The notes: a model not told the origin generated them from the letters alone. Positions 11,417-24,200 are shown, numbered from the stretch's first letter. The stretch is DNA of 64,000 nucleotides from Biscogniauxia marginata (GCA_022695795.1 MU404058.1:620001-684000); one strand, 5' to 3'. Made by a program: numbers and translations.

Positions 11417-12046
11417 ATGTCTTCCAAGCGACACGCAGATGACGACCTCAGCGGCGGCCCTGCCAAGGTTCCGAAGCTGGAGAGCCCATGTGCACCCGAT
11501 GCGCAGAAGCTCATACAAGGCATTCAAGGCCTTAAGGTAGATGAACGCGATGCTATCATGCAGTACCGCGGCATTTCTATGCTGCGCCAGGAAGTAGAGC
11601 AGCGTTGAGAGTACCTGGAAAGCATGATCGCGTGGATGGAGAAAAACATTGAACATCTTGAGCGAGACAATCTCAGGCCGCAGGCCAAGATGCAGAGCGA
11701 GAAGGGTTCCCACGACAACCTCGAGGGCAAAGCCGAGCCGGGTGCCCCGTCTCAGGATATTGAGCGCATGCTGGGAGAGAACCGCGACTTGCAGGAACTG
11801 GTCCGGGATCCAAGGGAGAAGATTGAGGGTCGAGAGAGAGGATGCCTATACTGGCAACCCTTGATCGACTACCTACAGAGAGAATTATCGGGAGTCCAAT
11901 CGAAGAGGGATCGTCTAGTAAATGCCGGGCGAGAGCTCTCGGATGCTACTAATCAGTGGAAGGAGGCTGAACGAGTCTTATGCGCGGCACAATACAATGC
12001 GACCTCGGCACTACGTAATGCAAAGACCAATGCGCCTTGGTATTGA
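11417..12046 (+). pseudogene. Coiled-coil protein with in-frame TGA
   Basis: One continuous frame of 210 codons starting MSSKRHADDDL and broken only by TGA at 11606-11608, between VEQR and EYLESMIAW. Codon use and amino-acid composition are the same on both sides: charged, rich in E, Q, R and L, with heptad-like spacing that predicts a coiled coil from about residue 30 to the end. A KRH...KVPK segment near the start could act as a nuclear signal. No family is recognised. A single C-to-T change (CGA to TGA) would explain the stop. Alternatives are a sequencing error, readthrough, or translation restarting at the downstream methionine (11624). Function unknown. Confidence 0.5.
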
Positions 12047-13177
12047 GGAAGTTTAGTGCTAAATGGGGTAGGGTTACTTAGTTGCTGCAAGGACTTCCTC
12101 GGTGCTTCCATCACAACAGGTCGCGGCAGGCTAGGTAGGAGTCGTAAATACCTAGTAGTGATGAACCAAGAGCATGGAACAAAATCTGGAGCGAACTATG
12201 TCTTAGTAGTTAGCTAGGTATATTTGTATTTAAATAATCTTTTGACCAAGCTGTCTCACATATAAGACTCTATACCTCTTTCCCCTTGGTCGAGGTAACA
12301 GTCATTGATACTTATATGTCGTATCCCATCATCCCACGACAAACTCCCCTCCCAGCAACTTCACTATCATCACAACTCTCGCCAACCTCTCCCCGGAGTC
12401 TATCACTCTTCGCACAAAAAGAATCCCACCAAAGTGCGGCCCAGCTCATGAACTACCCCCAATCCTTCTACCCAATCACCGCGAGCCCAACCAACACGTA
12501 CCTGACAAACTCGGCATACTACTCCCTATGGGGATACACGATGGTCCAACATGGACTTTTCACTAATACAGAGCCCGCCTCGATATCACCACGGGTTCGC
12601 ATAGCCAGCCGGTAGTTATGTTGAAAGGGGGGAACTTCGATGCTCTGCGCTAGAACTACCTACCTATGTGTGATATTCCATCTTCGATCGTAATCTGCAA
12701 AAAGGGCAAGCACATGCAAGTGGGGAAAGTCTGGATTAGCTGCTAAGTGTGATCGTAGCTGGCTACGGGAAGTCGGACACAGAGGGAATAGATAGAGCGT
12801 GCGATCATTCATGTATCATCGTCCACAGGCGGCAATCCAGTAGTCGTCGACTTTCTTGCCTCCGTATACTGTTTATGTTCATTTTCGTGCTCGAGAACCA
12901 CAACCCAACTGGGTTCCATTAAAAGATACATTTTCCCTTATTGACATCAGAGGTATCGCAGGACTTGGCGGGATTAGTCACGTAAACAGTGATCACATTC
13001 GTGTTGGTTGTAAAAATTGATCAGATACACAGCAGTCGTATTGCCACTACGGGTCTGGTCCTCTCGGCCCTCTCCAGCCCAGTCACGCGGAGACCCAGAT
13101 TGAGGACTACCCTGGGATATAGAGCTATGTGTATCAACACCCCGCGGCCGTCGTGTTTTATCTGTATGTTGGTATCA
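12047..13177. other. Intergenic region
   Basis: Between the coiled-coil gene and the end of the eS24 gene. Apart from a weak Ser/Pro-rich frame at 12316-12615, nothing with coding character is seen. Confidence 0.4.
12316..12615 (+). CDS. Possible small Ser/Pro-rich protein
   Basis: A single frame of 99 residues opens with ATG at 12316 (MSYPIIPRQT). It is rich in serine, proline and tyrosine, has no signal peptide or membrane segment and matches no family I know. The composition is compatible with a disordered small protein, but chance is also possible. Confidence 0.2.
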   Translation: MSYPIIPRQTPLPATSLSSQLSPTSPRSLSLFAQKESHQSAAQLMNYPQSFYPITASPTNTYLTNSAYYSLWGYTMVQHGLFTNTEPASISPRVRIASR

Positions 13178-13885
13178 TCATTTCTCCTTCTTAGCCTTCG
13201 CACCCTTGGTCTTCGCGGTACCCCGGAGGGTCTTCTGGCGGTTCTTTCGTTGCTTGCCTGTTGGGGAAAGTGGTTAGTCGCGATCACGTTCGTTTCGTAG
13301 TGATAGTGGTCTGTGGACGTACGTTGCTGGCGAGAAGCCTTCTCTACCTTGGTAGCGAGACCAACACGGACCTGCCAGTAATGTCAGCATTTTCGCAACC
13401 AACTATAATTAGACTCTTCAACACGTACCAGACGGTACTTAGGCTCGAATTTCTTCATGGCTTCCGGGGAATCGTAGACCAGGGCGAATCCCGTCGTCTT
13501 ACCACCACCATACTGTGTCCTCAGGCCAAAAACGCTGACTTGATCGACGGTGGCCTTGTATAGAGTGGCTAGCTTCTCACGGAGGTCCTGCTTGGAAATT
13601 CCTGCATTGCTGGGGTGCAGAACATCGCTGAATAAACACGTCAGAGGATCGCGCCGGGGAAAAGGATGGAAAGGCTACACATACACGACCATTTGCTTCT
13701 GTACTCTAGTTAGCAATAACAACATCATCTAGGAACATCATCTTGGGGGATGGGGAGAACGGACCCTGCTGAGCAAAGGGTTGCGGATGAACTTCCGCGT
13801 GCGAAGCGTGACGCTTTCAGCTGTCCTGAAGTCAGCACTGATGGATTCGAAACTCCTGGGTGATCCGGATTCACATACTGGCCAT
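13178..13885 (-). CDS. rps24: 40S ribosomal protein eS24
   Basis: Cytosolic small-subunit ribosomal protein. Six exons fit exactly: 13885-13879 (7 nt: ATG GCC A), 13820-13765, 13698-13685 (14 nt), 13627-13429, 13371-13323 and 13257-13178, coding 134 residues, the normal eukaryotic length. Recognition motifs in order are [50 protein letters not shown] and the basic tail [14 protein letters not shown] ending in lysines. Donors include GTATGT, GTACGT (twice) and one weaker GTCCGT. The 7-nt first and 14-nt third coding exons are easily missed by gene finders. Multi-intron structure near the 5' end is typical of fungal ribosomal protein genes. The family assignment is very secure. Confidence 0.96.
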
Positions 13886-15041
13886 CTTCGCGGTTCTGTT
13901 GTCGAGGGTGGAATGACGTTGCAGAAGATTGCGAAAGTTGGGATAGTTTTCATTCGCCTACGCAGAATTGAATGTTGAATTTCTGAAATTTTTGTGTGAG
14001 CCCTATCCGCGGGGGTGAGCAGCTGATTGCAGCTGAGTACATGCCTAGTCGTGCACGGTCCTAGCGGGTACCTCACGGAATAAGATCGGCCCTAACGAAT
14101 CTAGTTTAGTAGGTATCAGGTGTACAGATTAAGGTTAGGAGGTACACTAGAAGCCTAAAAGTGGGTAACTCTTGGTAGGGACGGGGCTAGTACTTAGCGT
14201 CATTAGTAATAAGGACGGATGGATTGAAAGCGCGTCCTCGAGCAGGTGTCACATACGAACACAGGCTGGCCAGGTACCATCTTAGATCGAAATCCAGAGC
14301 TCTCTGTATTGAGGTTTAGCGAAGTGTTTAGATACACGCAGTCTTAGAAAATCAGTCGAATCCAAATTATCTCGACGTAATCTATGTCAAAACGATTTCT
14401 TGTGTAAATACTTAAGAAGCTAGCTTTTACTCCAGGGCCTGCGGGTCAGATACATCTCCGTATGCTACATCTAAACATCATGTCATAAAAGCTAAACAAG
14501 GCGAACTTTTCCACTATGTACGGTGTCATGTACCTATGCGAGACGGCGGCATAGATTATATATAGTAGGACATGACTCCCTCCTCCCAGTCAAGACGGGT
14601 TGTGGATTGTATCTAAATGGAGTGATGATTAGCTGGGTATACCACAAGTTGGTTCCACTCGTGTGATTTATGAGCCTTGGTGATGAGGCATATGTTCATA
14701 AGCATCAAATCGTCATGAATGTTAGCCCGATGAGTGAGCCAGTAGGTGGTTTTCCTACAATAAATTCGGCGAAACGGTTGAGGCAAAATCTTTGGTAGTG
14801 GCTCAGCTAGGTAGGTATTGAACCACACGATCGATTAAATATACGGCACTTTCATTGTCAGCTAACCTATCTTCGCCAATAGGACAAAGAGGATCTGATG
14901 TACTTACTAATATGAGACATGCCCATTTCCTCCCACGTCATAAAAGCCTTGCTTATATCAGCCGAATCCATGCGACTAGCCCTGTAGGTAGAAAATCATC
15001 AGTTCCTAGAGAATCTGCTGCACTCTTGACCAGAAGGCTGA
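13886..15041. other. Intergenic region
   Basis: Holds the eS24 promoter and the 3' end of the helicase gene. A CTAGGTAGGTA word occurs at about 14808. No gene is seen. Confidence 0.4.
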
Positions 15042-16384
15042 TCAGGAGATGAGATCGGCAACGTTCATGGGCATCTCGTCGATCTGCGTGGAATAGTAAA
15101 CTATTCAAATTAGTATGATACGCATAAAAGCGAAGAAGCAGAAGCATCACTCACGTTCAATATCTCGGAGAATTCGGACATCTTCACTAGTAACGAAATT
15201 GATAGCGACACCCTTCCGACCGAAGCGCCCACTGCGACCAATTCGGTGGATGTAATTCTCACGGTTGCTTGGGAGGTCGTAGTTGATAACCAAGCTAACC
15301 TGTTGAACATCGATACCACGGGCCCAGACATCGGTAGAAATCAGGACTCTGCTGTTACCCTGTCTGAAGTCCTGCATGATGCTGTCTCGTTCCTTCTGAG
15401 GCATATCACCATGCATGCTGCTGACGGTAAAGTTGGCTTCGCGCATCTTATCGGTCAACCAGTCGACCTTGCGTCTGGTATTACAGAAAATGACGGCCTG
15501 CGTGATAGTGAGAGTGTCGTACAAGTCGCATAGGGTGTCGAACTTCCAGTCTTCCTTCTCGACGGCAATGAAGTATTGCTTCAGACCTTCGAGCGTCAAC
15601 TCATCACGCTTGACGAGGATGCGAACGGGGTCGGTCATGAACTTCGTGGTCATGTCAAGGACATCGTAGGGTAGAGTAGCCGAGACAACGACGACCTGTG
15701 TCGCGGGCGGAAGATACCGATAGACATCGTAGATTTGCTCCCGGAAACCTTGGTTCAGCAGTTCATCGGCTTCGTCGAGAACAAGCATCTTGATGTTACG
15801 GGTACGCAGATGGCGGCGGCGAATCATGTCGGCGACACGTCCAGGGGTACCGGAGACGATGTGCTGGCCGTAGTCAAGCTTACGAATATCCTCGCCAACG
15901 TTCGTGCCACCAATGCAAGCGTGGCATTGGACATTCATATAGTCACCGAGAGCCATGACGACAGACTGGATCTGGGTGGCCAATTCGCGAGTCGGGGAGA
16001 GCACGAGGGCTTGGGTCTCGCGCACGGCGGTGTCGATAACTTGGAGCATAGAGATGGAGAAGGTAGCAGTCTTGCCGGTACCAGACTGAGCTTGAGCGAT
16101 GGTGTCGCGTCCCTTGCAGACCTGGACGATGGCTCTGGACTGGACGGCTGAAGGAGATTCATAGCCGTACGCATAAATTCCACGAAGCAGATTCTCTAGA
16201 GAGAGCGAGATAGTGTCAGTATAGCGAAATACGCATTCCGTATAAACTCTGAGGTCGTGTATAAGGCCATGCACATACCCTTCAATGACATGGATTCGAA
16301 GGTAGGATGGACCGTGACCTCTTTCGAGGTAGAGAACTCCATCTTCTCGTCAACACGACGATCGATGCCTCCGCCTTCTGCCAT
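15042..16384 (-). CDS. FAL1: ATP-dependent RNA helicase eIF4A-III / FAL1
   Basis: DEAD-box helicase of the eIF4A-III branch: exon-junction-complex core in many eukaryotes and, in yeast as Fal1, needed for 18S rRNA maturation. Exons 16384-16279, 16195-15155 and 15100-15042 give 401 residues, close to yeast (399) and human (411). All motifs are intact: Q-motif region GYESPSAVQ, Walker [46 protein letters not shown] and HRIGRSGR. The C-terminus reads [17 protein letters not shown], the usual eIF4A ending, encoded by a 59-nt last exon. The [14 protein letters not shown] segment (here [10 protein letters not shown]) is diagnostic of eIF4A-III against eIF4A-I. It shares an upstream region with the SF3a60 gene. 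Nuclear and nucleolar by family. Confidence 0.95.
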
Positions 16385-16958
16385 GTTGAATATTGGTTTA
16401 TATCACGCGCTGGGGAAGATGTCGGTCTGATGCCGTGGTTGGTACGTGATTTTTCGTCGACGAAGCAATCTTGATTGATTGATTGACGAATTGTGATGAA
16501 GTGATGAAGCTTTGAGCAACCACGGCAGGCCGTTAAAAATTTAATGGAGACGTGTGGCTAGAGCGTGGATCGCGCAGCCCACGGGACCTCGAATTCCCGA
16601 CAACCTAATCCATCCATGCCTACCTAGGTAGGTAAGGTTCCACCATCCCCGTGGGTCCACATTAAGTTATATCGCTGTGGCTTATACACTTTCTGGCTTT
16701 TCTCATTGGACGTCAAATGGAGCCGGTGGAAGCTACCTAAGGTACCTGCTATGAACCTTCGATAGGTGCAGAATCTCTAGGTACCGACCTGCGAGGCTCA
16801 CTAAATTAATTTCTCTTCAGCCTCATTCGTTACCTATTCTCAACCTCCACGCGAGACGTATGTCCCATTATCTTTGAGCATCGCGAATCCAGATTACACT
16901 ATTACGCTGTCTCGATAAACAAATAGTCGCTCCCGCCCCCCTTACTACCGTCGCCGCC
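16385..16958. promoter_or_regulatory. Bidirectional promoter region FAL1 / SF3a60
   Basis: A 574-base gap separates the two start codons of divergently transcribed RNA-processing genes. It contains a CCTAGGTAGGTAAGG word near 16623 and a GGTACC-rich patch near 16740. No TATA box is obvious. Shared promoter use is inferred from position only. Confidence 0.5.
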
Positions 16959-18538
16959 ATGCTTTTGGAGGAACAGAGGTTCTTGCACGAGGACCTCGAG
17001 CGGCTGGAGCAAGGGATTGCCGATCGCATTGGCGAGGAACCAAAACATGTATGTCACCGAAGTTCACATGGACATTTATTTCCTTTTGCTAATTCATTAC
17101 TCTCTAGATCCGTGATCGCTTAGCGCGGGATCATCAAATATCACAATTCCTCGACCGGATTGCCTCACAGTCAACCAAGCTCCTCTCCATATATCGCGAT
17201 GCCGACGGTTCGAGGTCGCGTGAAATCCAACAAATTGGGGCCGGCGACCCGATGGAGGAGTTCTACAAACAGCTGGCTGATATAAGGGGTTTCCACGCGA
17301 GATATCCCAACGAACCAGTTGAGAATCTCGAGCGCGCATACCGACCGAAGAAAGGACCAGATGGCGAGTTGAGCCAACCCAGCATCGTGGACACCATGTT
17401 CACGGGCGAGGAAGCATTTGGCCGATTTTTCGACCTCCACACTTGCCACGAGCTCTTCCTAAACTTATCCAATGCGAAGCGACTCAGCTATCTTCAGTAT
17501 CTCGATTTGTTCGACAATTTCGCCCCTGGCGCTGGCGGTCTGAAGAGATCCGAGAAGATGACTGACCAATATTTCAATTACGTCGGCCAGCTTGCCCTTG
17601 ATCTGGAGAGTTTTATGCGAAAGACACGTCCCCTGGAGAATGTAGACAAGGTGATCGCTGATTTCGACAAGGAATTCGAAACTGCTTGGGAGAAGGACGA
17701 GGTGACAGAATGGAAGCAGGTCGATTCTGGTGCGAAACCCAACGGAACAGCCAGCCACCCAAGTACAGCCGACGCTATCTGGTGTGAGGATTGCGAGAAA
17801 GAATTCAAAAATGAGAACGTCTACAAAGGCCATCTGTCCGGTAAGAAACATACTAGAGCAGCGGCTGAGCGGGCGAAAAGATTACAAGAAGGTGGCGAGA
17901 GTGCAAACGGCTCGGGTAGTGGTGCTCAATCGACAATTCGACTTAAGGAGCGGGCTATCGCTGAGCGCGAATTCCGCGTCAAGCGTCTTGCGAGTGCTAT
18001 GAGCACAGAACGCAGCGATACCCGGGTCAACGTCGAGCGAAAGCAAGGCATGACGGAACGCGAACGACAGCAGGAACTAGAAAACCTATTCAGTACGACA
18101 ACCACCACATCGCAGGCCATGGACATAGACGAAGGCGAGGAAGGCGATGATGACGACAGGATATACAACCCGCTGAAGTTGCCGCTCGCCTGGGACGGCA
18201 AGCCCATCCCGTTCTGGCTGTATAAGCTGCACGGCCTGGGCGTCGAATTCCCCTGCGAAATATGTGGTAACTTCGTGTACATGGGGCGAAGGGCGTTCGA
18301 CAAGCACTTCAACGAGGCCCGGCATCTCTGGGGCCTCAAGTCTCTCGGTATCACCAATACGGCACTATTCAGGGACATCACCGGGATCGATGAGGCGCTG
18401 AGGCTGTGGGAGAAGATTCAGAAGGACAAGCGGAAGGATAAGGCGGACGACGGCAGTGTCATCCAGATGGAGGATGCCGAAGGAAACGTCATGCCCGAGA
18501 AGGTCTACTACGACTTGCAGAAGCAGGGCCTGTTGTAA
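16959..18538 (+). CDS. Splicing factor 3a subunit 3 (SF3a60 / Prp9)
   Basis: Subunit of the SF3a complex of U2 snRNP, needed for pre-spliceosome assembly; nuclear. Exons 16959-17048 and 17108-18538 code 506 residues (human SF3A3 has 501). The N-terminus has the helical EQRFLHEDLERLE segment typical of the family, and a KMTDQYFNYVGQL region follows. A matrin/U1-type C2H2 finger, WCEDCEKEFKNENVYKGHLSGKKH, is compressed here as C-x2-C-x12-H-x5-H (about residues 299-325). The C-terminal signature FPCEICGNFVYMGRRAFDKH followed by HLWGLKSLGI is diagnostic of SF3a60. An acidic GEEGDDDD stretch and a conserved YNPLKLPLAWDGKPIPFWLYKLHGL precede it. One 59-nt intron with a GTATGT donor. Confidence 0.96.
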
Positions 18539-20196
18539 ATTATATGTATAGCTTTTTTATTCCCTGGACATGTAATCTTGTTGGTCATGAGATGGAGGGG
18601 TATCACTTAGGAGTTCAATCAGCTGTCGACTTAAAATGGAGGTAATATGAATGATCTAAGGTGTTGGCATGATATACTAGAGAGGTAGAACTATCTACGC
18701 TGCCTACGTCTTTATACCTGTCTGGCCATTTACGTGCATGATTGCGTTTAGTGATATCGATTTTCATGATATTGCCATAGGAAATCCTGTCTGATCAAAT
18801 AAAACCGGTTTTGCAAGAGAACCATTCAGACTAGTTGGTTTGGTGCAGAAAATGTTGATATAGTTTAGAGCTCCCATGTATTCCGGTCAGCATCACTTAA
18901 TCTTGCCATAATTGCCACGACATATACTCTAAGCCAGGACAAACTACGCGTTTTCGTCTAGGACAACTCACAACGTAACCTAGACCTAGCAGGTTTTCAC
19001 AGTAAATAGCCCAGATCTTGTAGTTTTCACTGTTTAGGGTTCCTATGGGCGGTGGTACAACTTGATATTGCCAGATAAGCTGATATGAGCAGGATGGACC
19101 GTGGACGGCCTCGGGCATGTCAAATTACCGGTAATAACCCAAAATATGTAAAGAATTATAGAAACTGTTCCCTACTGATCGGCACAGGTTTACCGTAGTA
19201 AGAGCAGATGAGTCCCTAAAGATCTGCCATGCTCGAATGTAGAAGTATACCTCAGCCTTTAGTGATTAACCAGTGGAATTTTTCTTTTCTTTTCCTTTAT
19301 GTTCTACTTGTAAGGATATTTAGGTGAGGATCACAGTAAGAGGAGTTCCCAACGGAACGAGTGTCACAGAAAAGCCAAGGATTTCTTTTGAAATGTAAGA
19401 TGAATTAATATAGTTATGATCGATAGATCTCTGTTGAATCACAGACTTCGGTCTTACTCAGGTAAATATTTTGGTCATGTTCTCCTCTCTTGTTGCTTCG
19501 TAGTCTATATTAAAAACACTCATATACTACATCTTTTTGTATCCAGATGTGTTTCGTACAACAAGCAAGTATGGTACTTAGGACTTCATGTGACAAATGG
19601 TTTAATTACATCCAAAACACAACTTTTCACGCTTTAACATGAAGAGCCCTAGGAGCTTTATTCTGCTTTTCTTTTTTCTTTTCTTTTATGTCATGTAGAA
19701 AAGTCATTGTAAAAAGTCAAGAGACGAGCTTTATAGTCTATTAAACTCACCTGTTACTCTTTTGTTACTCTTTTGCTCGAGGTAAATTGTAGTTTAGTTA
19801 AAAAGTAGATGTTGACCAGTGAGGTTAGAAAACTTACAACTGCAAGTACGTAGGAGAAGTGCGTCATAAGTGCTTATGTAAGTAAAAAGGTCAGTGCGCT
19901 ATCTAATGTTTAGTTCACCCCGCCAACTAAGGTCATGCATGTCATTAATTTGATTTTGAATTCGTACAAACAAAATACATTAATTTACCCGGGCACATAG
20001 CTACCATGCAATCCAGCTCTCCCGTTTAGCACTATCTCTTTTAAAACAAAGATTGCCGTCGCATCGCATCCATGCAATGGCGGCAGTCGTAGACTTGCGC
20101 AACGATTGCTCGAATCCTACGGACACTCGAGTCTCACAACCTCATCGTTGAATTACCTTACGAGTGAGAATCGCGAACCAACATTATACTCTTGCC
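18539..20196. other. Intergenic region
   Basis: AT-leaning sequence with no convincing gene. A minus-strand frame at 18897-19118 (73 residues, several cysteines and tryptophans) has some protein-like character but no start context, neighbour exons or family. Confidence 0.4.
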
Positions 20197-21212
20197 ATGT
20201 CTGTTTTATTGAGGCCAATCCCGCCTCTCTACACCGTCTATATTTTGAGATCGAGTTTAAGAACAGCGTCGTTATATATCGGCTCGACACCCAATCCGCC
20301 CAGGCGACTAAAGCAGCACAATGGCGAGGTCAAGGGCGGAGCTGCGCGGACATCGCGTAAGGACCGGAGGCCTTGGGAGATAATCGGCCTTGTCTCTGGA
20401 TTCCCAGGAATGGTGGCTGCTTTGAAGTTTGAGTAAGAAGATCATGCTTCCATTGTTGAATATAAGTACCTAGAAGGCCTCATATGATCTAATCATCCAA
20501 CAGATGGGCCCTCTCAAATCCTCACCGATCCCTCCATATCCCATCTACATCTCGAATAACAGTCGCAAAGCGGAGGAAGCGGGGTGGACGTCCCAGACGG
20601 CCGCCTCGCACCCAGGCTTCGGTCGTCTCAAATCTCCACCTCCTCCTCCGTGTCCCTAGCTTCGCTAGGTGGCCATTGAATCTTCACTTCTTCGACCGTA
20701 CGATTTATAAGGCATGGGAGAAAGTGTTAGACACGTCAGACGAGCCAATCCGTCGATCGGTTCTCGTCTATACGGACTTTGGGCCTTCTTCACGAGCAAA
20801 TGACGATCAGTCGAGCGAACCGTGGGGCATACATGCTCTGCCGTTAGACCACACCCCGATAAAGGACTACGTAGCCAAGACACAATCGCTCTACGCCTTT
20901 GAGAGGGAAGGCAATTGTGTCGTGTGCGGGGAGCATCTACAGCCCGGAAAGGGGCTCTACGCTACTTGTCCGAATACGGGCTGCGAAGGTACCGGCCATA
21001 TCTCTTGCTGGAGCCGCCACCTTCTCGGCCATAATAACACTCAAGATATTATCCCAGTCGCCGGCCATTGCCCTAAATGCAAGGGCGAGGTCCTGTGGGG
21101 GGACATGATGAAGGAGGTGAGCCTTCGGGTGCGGGGACCGGAGGAAGTTGAGAAGTTACTCGCGAAGCGGCGAAAGCGTAGAGCCCGGGCTGAGTCGACA
21201 GAATCGGAATGA
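20197..21212 (+). CDS. SLX1: Structure-specific endonuclease subunit SLX1
   Basis: Catalytic subunit of the SLX1-SLX4 nuclease, which cuts branched DNA such as Holliday junctions and 5' flaps; nuclear. Exons 20197-20432 and 20504-21212 give 314 residues. The GIY-YIG domain is at residues 10-90: LYTVYIL strand, [18 protein letters not shown] with the catalytic arginine, GGAARTSR, and the glutamate of KFEWA, which the intron splits. A basic [12 protein letters not shown] insertion (after residue ~100) is followed by a C-terminal RING-like zinc finger with [19 protein letters not shown] and [12 protein letters not shown]. The basic [11 protein letters not shown] tail may be a nuclear signal. SLX4 is not in the window. 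The start at 20197 is preferred because it places the first strand ten residues in. Confidence 0.93.
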
Positions 21213-24200
21213 CCGTACGCGAAATACGCCTGTATACCTACGTTTGGAATATCTACCTGGCATCGGAGAATCGGATGGGTAGGAATGCGGCATATCGGTG
21301 CATATTGTTTCAGGCGTTACGAGGCGATGGTATTTTTAGAATCACACCAGGGGGCGGCATCACGGCGAATAAGTAAGGTAGATCCATGCTGCATATGTAC
21401 CGTGATCTAGGGATCGAAGTCGACCCTGCACGGCCGGATTTTCGTCCGCTACTATTGATTGATACTGAGTAATCACATGCATCCCATATTTCTTCTTCTT
21501 CCAACTGTCAAATAGGTTGTCTTGATTGAAAAAGTCCATGTTAGTTGTGGCGTTGGTATCATCATGGATACGGGCAACAGGGGTTGGGGGCGGGTGGATT
21601 TGGTTGCTTTTCTTCTCGAAGTGTTACACGCACTTATGACGCTAGTACCTAGTTGGCCGTCCTCTTCTTTCTTTTTCTTTTTTCGCTCCTCTCATGTCGC
21701 CTCCCCGCTCCGCCGTCGCCGCCTCGCTCACTTGCCCGTACCTAGCGCGCATAAGGTAAGCAAGCAGCTGCAGAGCTGGCCATTCTGAGCGTTCCAGAGG
21801 ATGTGACGTTCGCGTGGACTGGAGGTTCAGGCCCAGGGATTGGGACCCGCCTTTTGGACGACACTTCTGCCTCATTGGCTCGCTAGGCGACCTATTGATT
21901 TCCGACCCCTGCCAGCCTGGCTGCGATATCAACCCTTTTCTGCCCCCTCCCGCTCTAACTTCGTTCTGAATCTGACGACGACAACGGATCCTGGAGACGC
22001 AAAGCGGGGCGTGGGGAGACACGAAGCTTTTCCCTTTTCCTTTTCTTTTCCTCTCTTTTTTTCCTTTTTTCTTTAGCTTTTTAAATTTCTGCAGCCGGGA
22101 CAATGCACTCGAAATTTTCATTGGATAGATGATATCTTGTTTGCGACACGAAAACTTTGAAGAAAATAAAATGCAAAAAAAGGCGGTACCTCATTCGTTC
22201 GTCCTGTTTGGTCAATTGGTCCCGTGTGCCCCGTCGCGCATGGACAATGTACATGTACCTACCTACCTGGTACCTTAAGCTCGAAAAAGGCGGGATTGAT
22301 TATATCGGTGGTACACAAAGTGAAGAGGAAAGGTCCGGAAGGAGAGAAAAGCAAAGCCTGAGGCCCGCTCGGCGTAATCCTCAGATGACATGCAGATATT
22401 TCCTTTCTTCTTTTTTTTCCCCTGTGCACATCGCGTCGCATCTGACTTATATACACGGTGCTTACTTATTGTCCCTCGGCAGCTAGTCACGCCAACCGTC
22501 ATCGACACTCGCTAGATCTGCCACACGATAGTACTGCGAACTAATACCCAATTGTATATGATTATCATTATTATAGCATGCCTATTATTCTCTCTGTCTA
22601 CCCACTTGCAGCGATTAGGTACCTCCCTATGTGTAGGTATTCGGCTCCTACCGCCGGACTTGTGTTTGTTATTATTATTTTTTTGTTAGGTACCTACCTA
22701 GCTATTCTCCTTTTTATCCCCGCCTTTCTTTCGTATCATACGATTCATGTGTCGACGATCATTCGGGTTCGAACCTCTCTTTCGAAATAATTGAGACATG
22801 GATACACAAGCTATTCCGTCCAACAAGTGCATACCAATGCGCGAATAACTACTTTACCCTGTCTTATACCTATATCATCTGTCCGTTCTGTTAGGCCTAG
22901 AAGAACTATGCCGCCTCCTCGCATTGTTGCCTTGCATTTTGTTAGCCCTAGGTAGGCTCTCTCTCTGTGTGTGTGTCTATCACACACACACACACATATA
23001 TATATACATATCTTCAATTGTGGATTCCACCAATTGCGCTCTATGAACATGCTACGATGCGATGTTGTATACTCCGAAGTGGTGTAAAAGGAATTAGGTA
23101 TGGGTGGTGACGAGTGACGGCAAGGTCTGTAGCTAGGTAGGTATAGGTACTCACATCAGGCACGTTGCGCGTACAATGTAGTGGGAGCCGTTCCGACGCA
23201 CCGTCAACGATGGAGCTGCGAGGTTCTAAAGGCGGACCCACCGCCTAGGCAAGTGAACTGGTGAAGTGGTGGAAAACGGGGACTTGTGCCATGAATTCCC
23301 GACGACATGAAATCTGAATTGCGAGTCGCAGATCCACTTTACACCGTCAGATAAACCGTGCAAGCTGCCGTTTCCCATCTGCAGCCAACAGCTGCTACTA
23401 CTACCTTGGGTAGGTAGGTACCACTGACCCTCTCACCCCCCACAAAGTATCTATGTAGCGAAGTACATCTACCTACGGTTTACATACCTACATGTACCCA
23501 GGTACTCAAGGTGCCCTCCCCCTTCCACTATCAAATTGCCTTGCCTTGTGTGTCCGTTCAGAAGGTATGTGTGTGTGGACATTCCTGCCTTCTTATCTCG
23601 CCGGTCTGAACTTTACTTATTATTCTTTTTCTTTTTCTTTTCCTTCCCCCGCCACCCCCTACAAGCAATTTTCCGACTTGACTTGATCTGGTCTGACCCA
23701 ATTTGGCCTGATTGACTTGCCTGCATTGGTCAACCCAGATCCCATGCCTACCTACCATCCCATCTCTTATCCACTCACACCCGCCCACCCAACCAACTCT
23801 ACCTCTATTTTATACTTACCTCTTACTACCTACACGTCTCTCCTCTCACTCTCGACACATCCCCCCCCCCCCCGAAACCTCCCTCGCCCGTCCATATTCC
23901 TCTCCTACCTTCACTTACAAAACTTCTTCTCCATAATATCACCTTCGGTCATCCAAACTTGAAGGGAAAACACAACGCGACTTGAATTTTCTGATTGCGG
24001 GATCAACGCCACATTGTATCCGCCCTCCCATGACCGTAATATAGTAATTCGGCAAATCCCACTCGCGGGTGCTGTGGTGGACGTGAACCGGCACAATAAG
24101 GTATATCTCTTGTTCTGGCCTTGGAGTAGAAGCTTTGGTGGCATCTGCAACTTTACCAGCTGCACCTCCAACCTTTGGGCCAACTTCATCCAATTTCCCC

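Noticed and set aside
15246..16151. Long plus-strand frames over the helicase gene
   Set aside because: They are antisense shadows of conserved helicase codons with no own family.
22755..22785. GGTTCGAACC, resembling a tRNA B box
   Set aside because: No A box or cloverleaf could be built at the right distance.
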